Positions 48,094-56,953 are shown, counted from the stretch's first letter. The stretch: 64,000 nucleotides of DNA from Nocardioides sp. Root122 (GCF_001425025.1 NZ_LMDE01000016.1:64024-128023); one strand, 5' to 3'. Program-made: numbers and translations. Notes: generated by a model from the letters alone, not told the origin.

Positions 48094-50031
48094 TCAGCTG
48101 CCGTAGACGGCGTCGATGTGTCGCCAGTACCGCGCGGTCAGCCCGGAGAGGGTGGGTGCGTCGACAGTGAGCTGCGCGGGCATCGGCACCTGGCATGTCG
48201 CTGCCGCGCAGTCCTTGTAGCGCGACCACAGCTCGTCGAGGGAGGCGCGCACCCCCGCGTAGGCGGGGTCTTCGTACCGGTTCTCCATCTGCGCAGGGTC
48301 GGCGTACAGGTCGTACAGCTCGCCCTCGCCGTTGTCGTAGCGGGTGAAGGAGTACCGCGCGGTGCGCAGACCGATGCTGGTGCGCGCGTCGCCTCGGCGG
48401 AAGGCCGGGTCGGTGCGCCGACCCTTGGTGGTGTGGGTTGCCTCGGTCACGACCGGGACGTCCCAGCCCTGGTCGCCGGTGAGCATCGTCGTGGTGAGGC
48501 TGGCCCCATCGGCGGGGTGCGGTGCGGCGGCCTCGGCGAGGTCGAGGATGGTGGCGGTGAGGTCGACGGTCGAGATGGGGTCGTTGCGGACCTCGCCGCT
48601 GCGCATGCCGGGACCGGTGATGAGGAACGGGACCCGCAAGGACGGCTCGTGCGCCTTGGTCTTGCCCGTGCGCTGGCGGTGCTCACCGAGGAAGTAGCCG
48701 TTGTCGGAGGTGAACACGAGCACGGTGTCGTCCCACTCGCCACGCTTCTTCAGGGTGCGGACGAGACTGCCGACCTGGCGATCCATCACGTAGATCGCCT
48801 CGGCCCGTTGGCGAGTCACCTCGGCGAGCGCACGGCGGCCCTGGTGCGAGAGCTCGGGCAGCATCCGCAGCTTCTGGGGCTTGTCGGAGACGTCTGCCTC
48901 TGCCGGTCCGCCACCCTTCGGGAGACCGGGGGCGCGCGTGACGGCCCGGTCGAACCTGCCCTTGACCCAGTCGGGGCGCGACGGCGTCGCGAAAGTGCTG
49001 CGGGTGCCGTCCCGGTGGGTGAAGTCCCGCCCCCGTCGCGGGTCATCGGGCTCGCTCGTGCTGGCGAAGTGCGGGGCGGTGAAGGACAGGTACATGAAGA
49101 ACGGCCGGGCCCTCCGGGCGTTGGCCGTCGCGATCTTGCGCGCGAACATCCCCAGCGTGTCGGTCTGGTACTCACCGCGCCGGTTGTTCGTCGGCTTCCC
49201 GTTGATGTTGTAGGGGGTGTCGAAGTAGTCGTAGGTGCCGCCGTGGAAGGAGCCGACGCCCGGGTTCTCGAACGCTCCGTACCAGTCGTCCCAGCCGTTC
49301 GGGACGTAGCGGTACGACCGCTCGCCGGTGACCTTGGAGCGCATCGGGCCGTACCCGTTGAGGTACTTGCCGATGAAGGCGGTGCGGTACCCGGCCTCGG
49401 ACAGCGAGGTGGCGATGGTGCGCGAGTCGTCGAAGGCGCCGTAGCCGTACGGCTTGTGGTGCCAGTAGACGCCGTGGTTGTGGGCGTACACGCCGGTCAG
49501 GAACGACGCCCGGGCCGGGCAGCACAGCGGGAACGGCGAGAACGCGTTGCGGAACTCCAGGCCTCTGGACCCGACGAGGTGTCGCACGTTCGGAGCGAAT
49601 CGCAGATCGTCCGCGCGCATGTCGTCGGCCATGACCACGACGATGTTCGGGCGGTGTACGGGCAGTCGCGTGGCTGCTGTGGTCGACGAGGCGCCGGTCG
49701 CGTCCGCCGACGGTGGGGCGAGGGCGAGGGCGAGCGTGCAGCCCACGAGAATCGTCAGGAGGCGGGCCCGGGTCCATGTGCCTGGCGTGGTGATGGTGGT
49801 CGTCCTCCGGGGTGGCGACGCCGATGGGGGTGAACGGAGTTCTGGGGCGTCAGGTTGGAGCGCCGCGAGAGCGCCGTGTGTGTCGAGGGCCTGATCGTCG
49901 TCAGTGGGCAGCCCGCCCGAGGCCGGAACGCGGTCGATTGCTCCGAACGGACTAGCGCCACTAGCCCTCACGGTCGTGCAGACCACCCGTGTCGTTCCGC
50001 GTGCCGGCCGGGTGGGGCGGGTCCGACTCAC
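48094..50031 (-). CDS. secreted sulfatase (arylsulfatase family)
   Basis: About 645 residues if started at the GTG at 50031; the start is uncertain. The signal peptide TRARLLTILVGCTLALALAPPSADA is preceded by 70-80 residues of odd proline-rich sequence that may be untranslated. Sulfatase hallmarks: RPNIVVVMADDMRADDL (metal Asp pair), CCPARASFLTG (Cys-x-Pro-x-Arg, converted to formylglycine), PHFAST and TSDNGYFLGEHRQ. It hydrolyses sulfate esters outside the membrane. Other in-frame starts lie at 49986 and 49971; a GGAGG followed nine bases later by an ATC (49794) would give a clean signal peptide. A tRNA and its terminator lie upstream. Confidence 0.88.
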   Translation of the reverse strand: MSRTRPTRPARGTTRVVCTTVRASGASPFGAIDRVPASGGLPTDDDQALDTHGALAALQPDAPELRSPPSASPPRRTTTITTPGTWTRARLLTILVGCTLALALAPPSADATGASSTTAATRLPVHRPNIVVVMADDMRADDLRFAPNVRHLVGSRGLEFRNAFSPFPLCCPARASFLTGVYAHNHGVYWHHKPYGYGAFDDSRTIATSLSEAGYRTAFIGKYLNGYGPMRSKVTGERSYRYVPNGWDDWYGAFENPGVGSFHGGTYDYFDTPYNINGKPTNNRRGEYQTDTLGMFARKIATANARRARPFFMYLSFTAPHFASTSEPDDPRRGRDFTHRDGTRSTFATPSRPDWVKGRFDRAVTRAPGLPKGGGPAEADVSDKPQKLRMLPELSHQGRRALAEVTRQRAEAIYVMDRQVGSLVRTLKKRGEWDDTVLVFTSDNGYFLGEHRQRTGKTKAHEPSLRVPFLITGPGMRSGEVRNDPISTVDLTATILDLAEAAAPHPADGASLTTTMLTGDQGWDVPVVTEATHTTKGRRTDPAFRRGDARTSIGLRTARYSFTRYDNGEGELYDLYADPAQMENRYEDPAYAGVRASLDELWSRYKDCAAATCQVPMPAQLTVDAPTLSGLTARYWRHIDAVYGS

Positions 50032-50060
50032 CTCGGCCCCGTCCCGGTCCCGAGAAGCAA

Positions 50061-50091
50061 AAGAACCCCAGGTCGGTGACCTGGGGTTCTT
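50061..50091 (-). terminator. intrinsic terminator of tRNA-Leu
   Basis: A perfect 14-bp stem (50061-50074 with 50078-50091) around a three-base loop, followed on the reverse strand by TTTTGCTTC. It begins 7 bp after the tRNA and would stop readthrough toward the sulfatase gene. Confidence 0.92.
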
Positions 50092-50097
50092 CCTGTG

Positions 50098-50183
50098 TGT
50101 CCGAGGGGGGACTTGAACCCCCACGCCCTAATACGGGCACTAGCACCTCAAGCTAGCGCGTCTGCCAATTCCGCCACCCGGAC
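50098..50183 (-). tRNA. tRNA-Leu (GAG)
   Basis: The reverse strand folds as a class II tRNA: the acceptor arm GTCCGGG pairs with CTCGGAC, the anticodon arm CTAGC-TTGAGGT-GCTAG gives the anticodon GAG, there is a long variable arm (GCCCGTATTAGGGC), and the T loop is GGTTCAAGTCC. The long variable arm and anticodon make it leucine tRNA for CUC and CUU. The 3' CCA is not encoded. A strong terminator follows. Confidence 0.95.
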
Positions 50184-50263
50184 GAGTGCTGGAGAACAGT
50201 AGCAAAGCACTTCAGCACCGACGAATCGGGGCTGGTGCTCGCTCGTGGGGCAGGATGGACAGC

Positions 50264-51595
50264 ATGGAACAGGCGCCCGGACAGAGCCCAGAGGACCGCT
50301 CCTACGACCCCGCTGCGGAGGTCGTCGAGCTGTGCCGGCAGCTGATCGCGATCGACACGTCGAACTACGGCAACGACGACGGCCCGGGGGAGCGCAAGGC
50401 CGCCGAGCACGTCGCGACCCTCCTCGACGAGGTCGGCATCTCCAGCGAGATCATCGAGGGACGACCCGGACGCTCCAACGTCGTCGCACGCTGGGGCGGC
50501 GGTGACGGCCGGGCGCCGCTGCTGCTGCACGGCCACCTCGACGTCGTACCTGCCGAGGCGTCGGACTGGCAGGTCGACCCGTTCGCGGGCGAGGTCCAGG
50601 ATGGCCAGGTCTGGGGTCGTGGTGCGGTCGACATGAAGGACTTCGACGCGATGCTGCTCAGTGTCGTGCGTGCCCGCGCCCGGGCCGGTGCCGCGCCCGA
50701 TCGCGAGGTGGTGCTCTGCTTCACCGCCGACGAGGAGGCAGGCGGCCACCACGGCGCCGGGATCCTCGTCGACGAGCACGCCGACCTGTTCGCCGACTGC
50801 ACCGAGGCAGTAGGGGAGGTCGGTGGCTTCTCGGCGACCGTGCGGGGCCGCCGGGTCTACCTGATCGAGGCCGCCGAGAAGGGCATGGCCTGGATGCGGC
50901 TGACCGCCCGCGGACGCGCCGGGCACGGCTCGATGATCAACGACGACAACGCGGTGACCCGGCTCGCCGGCGCGGTCGCGCGCATCGGCGCCCACCAGTG
51001 GCCCGTGCGCCTCACGCCGACCATGGAGGTGCTCCTCGCGACGGTCGGCGAGCTCGCCGGGACCGAGGCCACCCCCGACAACGCCGAGGCGCTCGTCGAG
51101 GAGTTCGGCGACGCCGCCCGCATGCTGGGCGCGGTCATCCGCAACACCGCCAACCCGACGATGCTCCGGGCCGGCTACAAGACCAACGTCATCCCCACCG
51201 ACGCCCAGGCCACCATCGACGGCCGGTTCCTGCCCGGCTACGAGGACGAGTTCTTCGCGACGCTGCGCGAGCTCGCCGGCGACGGCATCGAGCTCGACTT
51301 CGAGTCCCACCAGCAGCCCTGGGAGACGCCCTACGACGGCGACCTGGTCGACGCGATGACCCGCAGCCTGCTCGCCGAGGACCCCGACGCGCTGGTCGCG
51401 CCCTACACGATGAGCGGCGGCACCGACGCCAAGCACTTCCGCAAGCTCGGCATGCGCTCCTACGGCTTCGCGCCGCTGAGGCTGCCCGCCGACCTGGACT
51501 TCACCGCCCTCTTCCACGGCGTCGACGAGAGGGTGCCGGTCGACGCGCTCGAGTTCGGGGCGCGGGTCTTCGACCGGTTCCTCGACCAGGCCTGA
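50264..51595 (+). CDS. M20 family metallopeptidase (ArgE/DapE/dipeptidase-like)
   Basis: 443 residues. Metal ligands appear in order: LLLHGHLDVVPAEASDWQVDPFAGEVQDGQVWGRGAVDMKD (H-x-D and bridging Asp), TADEEAGG (catalytic and metal Glu), and near the end MSGGTDAKHF (His). GHGSMINDDNA marks the lid domain. The enzyme hydrolyses a dipeptide or N-acyl amino acid; the substrate is undetermined. I take the ATG at 50264, with CAGGAT seven bases upstream as its -10 box; an ATG at 50255 is also in frame. Family M20/M25/M40. Confidence 0.9.
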   Translation: MEQAPGQSPEDRSYDPAAEVVELCRQLIAIDTSNYGNDDGPGERKAAEHVATLLDEVGISSEIIEGRPGRSNVVARWGGGDGRAPLLLHGHLDVVPAEASDWQVDPFAGEVQDGQVWGRGAVDMKDFDAMLLSVVRARARAGAAPDREVVLCFTADEEAGGHHGAGILVDEHADLFADCTEAVGEVGGFSATVRGRRVYLIEAAEKGMAWMRLTARGRAGHGSMINDDNAVTRLAGAVARIGAHQWPVRLTPTMEVLLATVGELAGTEATPDNAEALVEEFGDAARMLGAVIRNTANPTMLRAGYKTNVIPTDAQATIDGRFLPGYEDEFFATLRELAGDGIELDFESHQQPWETPYDGDLVDAMTRSLLAEDPDALVAPYTMSGGTDAKHFRKLGMRSYGFAPLRLPADLDFTALFHGVDERVPVDALEFGARVFDRFLDQA

Positions 51596-51704
51596 GCGCG
51601 ACACGCGGAGCCGACCGGGAGCACGGAGATGTCGCGCACGTCACCGCCGGACACCGGTGAGGGAATGCGTGCGGCTGTGGCACAGTTGCCCCCACGAAGA
51701 GCTT
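51596..51704 (+). other. intergenic leader segment upstream of the riboswitch
   Basis: Non-coding stretch between the peptidase stop and the riboswitch. It should contain the promoter of the riboflavin operon; CACAGT near 51682-51687 is the best -10 candidate, but I cannot pair it with a good -35 box. Confidence 0.4.
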
Positions 51705-51830
51705 GCGTGCTCTGGGGGCGGTGGAACTCCGCACCGGCGGTCACAGTCCGCGACCCGACCACAGCCAGTGGCCGGTTGACCAGGTGGAATTCCTGGACCG
51801 ACGGTCAAAGTCCGGATGAGAAGTGCACGC
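51705..51830 (+). promoter_or_regulatory. FMN riboswitch (RFN element)
   Basis: The RFN aptamer is complete: closing stem GCGTGC with GCACGC, the conserved GGGGGCGGTG-AACTCCGCACCGGCGGT core, CACAGTCCGCGACCC, then GACCGACGGTCAAAGTCCGGATG and GAGAAGT. Downstream, GGTCCG (51835-51840) can pair with CGGACC (51898-51903), next to the ribD ribosome site GGAGG, so FMN probably blocks translation of the operon rather than causing termination. Confidence 0.95.
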
Positions 51831-51913
51831 TGACGGTCCGCACGTCCTCCTGCCGAGGCGTGGGGCCCGGTCGCCCGCCCCCCTGAGTCCGCACCGACGG
51901 ACCGGAGGCGGAG

Positions 51914-52960
51914 ATGACGACCAGCGAGGCAGAGCGCCAGGCGATGCGGCGCGCCCTCGAGCTCGCCGTGACCCCCGGCGTGCCGCTCGGCCCGAACCCG
52001 CGCGTCGGCTGCGTGCTGCTCGCCGCCGACGGTACGACGATCGCCGAGGGCTTCCACCGCAAGGTTGGCGGCCCGCACGCCGAGGTCGAGGCGCTGCGCG
52101 AGGCCGGGGACGCAGCCCGCGGCGCCACCGCCGTGGTCACCCTCGAGCCGTGCAACCACACCGGTCGCACCGGTCCGTGCAGCGAGGCGCTCATCGCGGC
52201 CGGCGTACGCCGCGTCGTCTTCGCGCAGCCCGACACGAACCCCGTCGCCATCGGCGGCGCCGGCCGCCTGCGTGAGGCCGGGGTCGAGGTCGTCGGGGGA
52301 GTGATGGTCGAGGAGGCCCGGACCGTCAACCGCACGTGGACCTTCGCCATCGCACACCGCCGGCCGTTCGTGACCTGGAAGTTCGCGACCACCCTCGACG
52401 GTCGCAGCGCGGCGGCCGACGGCAGCAGCCGCTGGGTCTCCAGCCGGGCCGCCCGCCTCGACACCCACCGCCTGCGCGGCCTGTGCGACACGATGCTCGT
52501 CGGCACCAACACCGTCGAGGTCGACGACCCCGAGCTCACGGTCCGCGACGAGGTGGGCGACCCGCTGCCCCACCAGCCGCTGCGCGCCGTGATGGGGATG
52601 CGCGACATCCCGGTCGGCCGCCGGGTCTTCAACGACCGCGCCGAGACCCTGCACCTGCGCACCCGCGAGCCAGCCGAGGCGCTGAGCACGCTGTTCGCCC
52701 TCGACCGCCAGCACGTGTTCCTGGAGGGTGGGTCGACCCTGGCCCGGGCCTTCCTGGAGGCGGGGCTTGTCGACGAGGTCGTCGCCTACGTCGCCCCGAT
52801 GCTGCTGGGAGCGGGCGCGAGCGCCGTCGCCGACCTCGGCATCGAGACCATCTCCGACGCCCTGCACCTGCACGTCAGCGACGTGACGGTGCTGCAGGGC
52901 CACGACGGGGAGGACACCAACGTCCGCCTCACCATGCGTCCCCAGCTCAGGAGGAGCTAG
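51914..52960 (+). CDS. ribD: bifunctional diaminohydroxyphosphoribosylaminopyrimidine deaminase / reductase
   Basis: 348 residues. The N-terminal deaminase has GPNPRVGCVLL, the zinc site GPHAEVEAL and EPCNHTGRTGPC; the C-terminal reductase starts near 150 (VTWKFATTLDGRSAAADGSSRWVSS, NTVEVDDPELTVR, LEGGSTLARAFL). These carry out the second and third steps of riboflavin synthesis. The ATG has a strong GGAGGCGGAG ribosome site that the riboswitch can hide. It overlaps nothing, and ribE follows directly (stop TAG then ATG). First gene of the five-gene riboflavin operon. Confidence 0.96.
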   Translation: MTTSEAERQAMRRALELAVTPGVPLGPNPRVGCVLLAADGTTIAEGFHRKVGGPHAEVEALREAGDAARGATAVVTLEPCNHTGRTGPCSEALIAAGVRRVVFAQPDTNPVAIGGAGRLREAGVEVVGGVMVEEARTVNRTWTFAIAHRRPFVTWKFATTLDGRSAAADGSSRWVSSRAARLDTHRLRGLCDTMLVGTNTVEVDDPELTVRDEVGDPLPHQPLRAVMGMRDIPVGRRVFNDRAETLHLRTREPAEALSTLFALDRQHVFLEGGSTLARAFLEAGLVDEVVAYVAPMLLGAGASAVADLGIETISDALHLHVSDVTVLQGHDGEDTNVRLTMRPQLRRS

Positions 52961-53587
52961 ATGTTCACCGGAATCATCGAGGAGCTCGGCACCGTCGCGC
53001 AGGTCGTCGACCAGGGCGATGCCGTCCGGCTCACCATGGAGGCGTCCACCGTGCTCGAGGGCACCGGCCTGGGCGACTCGATCTCGGTCAACGGGTGCTG
53101 CCTGACCGTCTCGGAGCTCGGTGAGGGCCGCTGGACCGCCGACCTGATGCAGGAGACCCTCGACAAGACCTCGCTCGCCGGTGTCGCACCCGGCGACCGG
53201 GTCAACCTCGAGCGTGCCGTGACGGTCGACAAGCGCCTCGGCGGGCACATCGTCCAGGGCCACGTCGACGGCGTCGGCGAGGTCATCTCCCGCTCGCCCA
53301 GCGAGCACTGGGACGTCGTCGAGATCTCCCTGCCCGACCACCTCGCCCGCTACCTCGTCGACAAGGGCTCGATCACCGTCGACGGCGTCAGCCTGACCGT
53401 CGTCGAGGCCCGCGACACCAGCTTCACCGTCAGCCTCATCCCCGAGACCCTCGCCCGTACGACGCTCGGCTCGCGCCGCGTCGGCGACCTGGTGAACCTG
53501 GAGGCCGACGTCATCGCCAAGCACGTCGAGAAGCTGCTCGGCGGCTACATCCCCACCCAGAGCCCCCCCAAGAGCAAGGAATCGTGA
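52961..53587 (+). CDS. ribE: riboflavin synthase, alpha chain
   Basis: 208 residues in two similar lumazine-binding halves: MFTGIIEELGTVAQV with SVNGCCLTVSEL, and GHIVQGHVDGVGEVIS with ITVDGVSLTVVEA. It dismutates two 6,7-dimethyl-8-ribityllumazine molecules to riboflavin. The start ATG follows the ribD stop with no gap, with an AGGAGG ribosome site inside the ribD end. The tail (TQSPPKSKES) is short. Its TGA overlaps the next start. Confidence 0.95.
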   Translation: MFTGIIEELGTVAQVVDQGDAVRLTMEASTVLEGTGLGDSISVNGCCLTVSELGEGRWTADLMQETLDKTSLAGVAPGDRVNLERAVTVDKRLGGHIVQGHVDGVGEVISRSPSEHWDVVEISLPDHLARYLVDKGSITVDGVSLTVVEARDTSFTVSLIPETLARTTLGSRRVGDLVNLEADVIAKHVEKLLGGYIPTQSPPKSKES

Positions 53588-54279
53588 TGTCCCTCCTCGA
53601 ATGGCTGGTCCACGGCACCATCCCGGTGCCGGGCGGTGCACTCGGTGCCCGCGAGGTGATCGGCAACCTCTTCGGTCTCGCCAGTGCCATCCTCGGCATG
53701 AAGCGCCTGATGTGGGCATGGCCGATCGGGCTGGTCGGCAACGTGCTGCTCTTCACCGTCTTCGCGACCGGTGAGCTCTCCGGTCACATCGAGGAGCCGC
53801 TCTGGGGCCAGGCAGGCCGTCAGGTGTTCTTCGCGGTGGTGTCCGTCTACGGCTGGTGGCGCTGGTCGCAGGTGCGCCAGGCCGGCGGCGCCTCCGACGG
53901 CGGCGCCATCGCGCCACGGTGGGCCACCACCTCCGAGCGGCTGCAGCTGCTCGTGCTCGGTGTCGTCGGCTACGCCGCGGCGTACGTCCTGCTCACCCAG
54001 GTGCTCGGGTCGTGGGGCCCGACGTCCGAGGCGTGGATCCTGGCCGGCTCGATGCTGGCGACCTACGGCATGGCGCGCGGCTGGGTGGAGTTCTGGCTCG
54101 TCTGGATCCTGGTCGACGTCGTCGGCGTCACGACGCTGATCCAGGCCGAGTACTACCCGACTGCCGGGATGTACCTCTTCTACGCGGTCTTCGTGGTGAT
54201 CGGCTTCTTCGTCTGGCTGCGCGCCAGCAGGTCGGTCGTCGACGCCACCGACCAGGACAAGGAGGTGGTCCCGGCATGA
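53587..54279 (+). CDS. ribM: RibM/PnuC-like riboflavin transporter
   Basis: 230 residues with about seven membrane helices. EVIGNLFGLASAILGMKRLMWAWPIGLVGNVLLF and QVFFAVVSVYGWWRW, then WVEFWLVWILVDVVGVTTL, are the PnuC-family motifs; the RibM/PnuX branch imports riboflavin in actinobacteria. I use the ATG at 53587; a GTG sits one codon earlier. Its 3' end overlaps ribBA by 4 nt (ATGA). Placing the importer within the biosynthetic operon puts uptake and synthesis under one FMN riboswitch. Confidence 0.9.
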   Translation: MSLLEWLVHGTIPVPGGALGAREVIGNLFGLASAILGMKRLMWAWPIGLVGNVLLFTVFATGELSGHIEEPLWGQAGRQVFFAVVSVYGWWRWSQVRQAGGASDGGAIAPRWATTSERLQLLVLGVVGYAAAYVLLTQVLGSWGPTSEAWILAGSMLATYGMARGWVEFWLVWILVDVVGVTTLIQAEYYPTAGMYLFYAVFVVIGFFVWLRASRSVVDATDQDKEVVPA

Positions 54280-55616
54280 ACGACGCCGCCACCACCAGCG
54301 CCACCACCAGCGCCACCACCAGCGTCCGTCTCGACCCCGTCGAGCGGGCGGTCGAGGACATCGCCGCCGGCAAGGCGGTGATCGTCGTCGACGACGAGGA
54401 CCGCGAGAACGAGGGCGACATCATCTTCGCCGCCGCTAAGGCGACCCCCGAGCTGATGGCCTTCACCATCCGCCACTCCAGCGGTGTGATCTGCGTGCCG
54501 ATGCCGGGCGACATGCTCGAGCGGCTGGAGATCCCCCTGATGACCCCGCACAACAAGGACAAGCTGCGCACGGCGTACACGATCTCGGTCGACGCCCGCG
54601 ACGGCGTCGCCACCGGCATCAGCGCCGCCGACCGGGCGCACACCGCGCGCACGCTCGCCGACTCCGCGACCGAGCCGTGGGAGCTGACCCGGCCCGGCCA
54701 CGTCTTCCCGCTGCGCTACCGCGACGGCGGCGTGCTCGTACGACGCGGGCACACCGAGGCCGCGGTGGACCTCGCCAAGCTCGCCGGGCTGACCCCCGCC
54801 GGGGTGCTGGTGGAGGTCGTCAACGACGACGGCACCATGAAGCGCGCTCCCGAGCTGCGCGAGTTCGCCGACGAGCACGGGCTGGCGATGATCTCCATCG
54901 AGGACCTTGTGCGCTACCGGAGGCGGCACGAGCGGCACGTCGAGCGGGTCGCCGAGACCCGGCTGCCCACGCGCCACGGCGAGTTCACCGCCTACGGCTA
55001 CCGCATCACCATCGACGACAGCGAGCACGTCGCGCTGGCCTACGGAGACCTCTCCGGCGACGAGCCGGTCCTGACGCGCGTGCACAGCGAGTGCCTGACC
55101 GGCGACGTCTTCGGCAGCGAGCGCTGCGACTGCGGCCCCCAGCTCGACGAGGCGTTGCGGGCGATCGTCGCCGAGGGGAGGGGAGTGGTGGTCTACCTGC
55201 GCGGCCACGAGGGCCGCGGCATCGGCCTCGTCGCCAAGCTGCAGGCCTACCAGCTGCAGGACGGCGGCCGCGACACCGTCGACGCCAACCTCGACCTCGG
55301 GCTCCCGGCCGACGCCCGCCACTACGGTACGGCCACCCAGGTGCTGCGCGACCTCGGCATCGCGTCGGTCCGGCTGATGACCAACAACCCCGACAAGACC
55401 GCGAGCCTGGAGGACTTCGGCATCCGCGTCGCGGAGCGGGTGCCGCTCGCCGTCCGTCCCACCGCCCACAACGAGGCCTACCTCCGCACCAAGGCCGAGC
55501 GGATGGGGCACGACCTGCCCCAGCTGGCTGCCGAGATGGCCGTCGACCACCAGTCCGAGCACCCCGACCAGCCCGACCACCCCGAGCGGTCGACCGACCA
55601 AGGAGAGATTGCATGA
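54276..55616 (+). CDS. ribBA: bifunctional 3,4-dihydroxy-2-butanone-4-phosphate synthase / GTP cyclohydrolase II
   Basis: 446 residues. The N-terminal RibB part has VIVVDDEDRENEGDIIFAA and FTIRHSSGVICVPM; the C-terminal RibA part carries the zinc site CLTGDVFGSERCDCGPQL, GRGIGL and LMTNNPDK. It makes both early intermediates of riboflavin. Before the RibB fold is a threonine/alanine repeat (TTSATTSATTS), unusual but short. Overlaps ribM and ribH by 4 nt each, so translation is coupled along the operon. The acidic tail (QSEHPDQPDHPERSTDQG) is disordered. Confidence 0.96.
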   Translation: MNDAATTSATTSATTSVRLDPVERAVEDIAAGKAVIVVDDEDRENEGDIIFAAAKATPELMAFTIRHSSGVICVPMPGDMLERLEIPLMTPHNKDKLRTAYTISVDARDGVATGISAADRAHTARTLADSATEPWELTRPGHVFPLRYRDGGVLVRRGHTEAAVDLAKLAGLTPAGVLVEVVNDDGTMKRAPELREFADEHGLAMISIEDLVRYRRRHERHVERVAETRLPTRHGEFTAYGYRITIDDSEHVALAYGDLSGDEPVLTRVHSECLTGDVFGSERCDCGPQLDEALRAIVAEGRGVVVYLRGHEGRGIGLVAKLQAYQLQDGGRDTVDANLDLGLPADARHYGTATQVLRDLGIASVRLMTNNPDKTASLEDFGIRVAERVPLAVRPTAHNEAYLRTKAERMGHDLPQLAAEMAVDHQSEHPDQPDHPERSTDQGEIA

Positions 55617-56098
55617 GTGGCGCCGGAGCACCGACCTCGCACCCCTTCGACGCCAGCGGCCTCAAGGTCGCCGTCGTCGCCGCGAGCTGGCACACCCAGG
55701 TCATGGACGGCCTCGTCGCGGGCGCCGAGCGCGCCCTGGCGGCGTACGGCGTCGCGGAGCCGGAGGTCATCCGGGTCCCCGGCACGTTCGAGCTGCCGGT
55801 CGTCGCGGCCGCGCTGGCCAGGGCCGGCTACGACGCCGTGGTCGCCCTCGGCGTCGTGATCCGAGGCGGCACCCCGCACTTCGACTACGTCTGCTCGGCG
55901 GCGACCGACGGCCTCACCCAGGTGAGCGTCGACCACGCGGTCCCGGTGGGCTTCGGCGTGCTGACCTGCGACACCGAGGAGCAGGCCCTCGACCGGGCCG
56001 GGCTCGAGGGCTCGACCGAGGACAAGGGCTGGGAGGCGACCGCCGCCGCGCTCGACACCGCCCGCGTGGTGCGCTCGATCTCCGTCGAACGTTCCTAG
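55613..56098 (+). CDS. ribH: 6,7-dimethyl-8-ribityllumazine synthase
   Basis: 161 residues. KVAVVAASWHTQVMDGLVAGAERAL, VIRVPGTFELPVVAAAL, VALGVVIRGGTPHFDYVCSAATDGL (active-site segments, with His) and VPVGFGVLTCDTEEQALDRAG match lumazine synthase. It condenses the pyrimidine and butanone phosphate products and assembles as pentamers or icosahedra. An AAGGAGAG ribosome site lies upstream. Last gene of the riboflavin operon; its ATG overlaps ribBA by 4 nt. Confidence 0.95.
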   Translation: MSGAGAPTSHPFDASGLKVAVVAASWHTQVMDGLVAGAERALAAYGVAEPEVIRVPGTFELPVVAAALARAGYDAVVALGVVIRGGTPHFDYVCSAATDGLTQVSVDHAVPVGFGVLTCDTEEQALDRAGLEGSTEDKGWEATAAALDTARVVRSISVERS

Positions 56099-56107
56099 AC
56101 TCCGCGT

Positions 56108-56623
56108 GTGCCTCCTCTGGGACTTCTCGTCGTCGGTCTGGCCCTGGTGATGGTCGACGTCAACATCGACTCGTTCGACCTCGTCCCCGACCTGATCGGC
56201 TGGCCGATCGCCCTCGTCGGGCTGGGCCGCCTGGCCGGCCGGAGTCCGTGGTTCCTGCTGGCAGCAGGCTCGGCCGTGGTGGGCCTCGCCGTGTCGGCGC
56301 TGCACGTGGTGGGTGCCGCCGGGTCTCTGCTCGGGTTGCTGGACGCGCTGTCCGGCACCGGCGTCGTCTTCGGCACGTGCAGCGCGATCATCGCGCTGGT
56401 GGAGGCGCCCGAGCCCCGGCGCACCGCGAACCTCATCCGGTGGTGGGACCTCGGGCTGGTCGTGGTGGCCATGGCCTCCCTGCCGGTCCTGGGCGCGGAC
56501 CTGGGCGCGCTGGCCATCGTGCTGGTCGTGCTCGCCCTCGCCGTCGCGGTCTGGTTCATGGTGTTCTGCTGGAAGCAGCGGCACCGGCCCGAACTGATGG
56601 CAGCGGCAGTGCACGCGGCCTAG
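56108..56623 (+). CDS. hypothetical membrane protein
   Basis: 171 residues, four or five membrane helices, no recognised family. The GTG has TAGACT six bases upstream, so it is probably transcribed on its own from a leaderless promoter rather than as part of the riboflavin operon 10 bp upstream. The segment MVDVNIDSFDLVPDLIGWPIALVGLGRLA resembles a small actinobacterial family of similar-sized proteins. A short basic tail (CWKQRHRPELM) ends it. Confidence 0.75.
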   Translation: MPPLGLLVVGLALVMVDVNIDSFDLVPDLIGWPIALVGLGRLAGRSPWFLLAAGSAVVGLAVSALHVVGAAGSLLGLLDALSGTGVVFGTCSAIIALVEAPEPRRTANLIRWWDLGLVVVAMASLPVLGADLGALAIVLVVLALAVAVWFMVFCWKQRHRPELMAAAVHAA

Positions 56624-56680
56624 CGCCGTCCGGTGGACCCAGCGTCGGCCGGCCGGGCCCAACGCCTAGGCTGGGCGACT

Positions 56681-56944
56681 GTGAAGACGTTCGAGGACCT
56701 GTGGGCCGAGCTGTCCACCAAGGCCGCGGAGCGCCCCGAGGGGTCCGGCACCGTCAAGCAGCTGGACGCCGGCGTCCATGCCATCGGCAAGAAGCTGCTG
56801 GAGGAGGCCGCCGAGTCCTGGATGGCCGCCGAGCACGAGGGCAAGGAAGCGACCGCGCTGGAGATCAGCCAGCTGCTCTACCACGCCCAGGTGCTGATGC
56901 TCGCCTCCGGACTGACCCTCGACGACGTCTACGCACACCTCTGA
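56681..56944 (+). CDS. hisE: phosphoribosyl-ATP diphosphatase
   Basis: 87 residues. KTFEDLWAELSTKAAERPEGSGTVKQLDAGVHAIGKKLLEEAAESWMAAEHEGKE carries the EEAAE metal-binding motif of HisE, the second step of histidine synthesis (hydrolysis of phosphoribosyl-ATP). TAGGCT lies eight bases before the GTG. Length is typical of actinobacterial HisE, separate from HisI. hisG follows after 9 bp, the usual pairing. Confidence 0.95.
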   Translation: MKTFEDLWAELSTKAAERPEGSGTVKQLDAGVHAIGKKLLEEAAESWMAAEHEGKEATALEISQLLYHAQVLMLASGLTLDDVYAHL

Positions 56945-56953
56945 GGTGACCTC

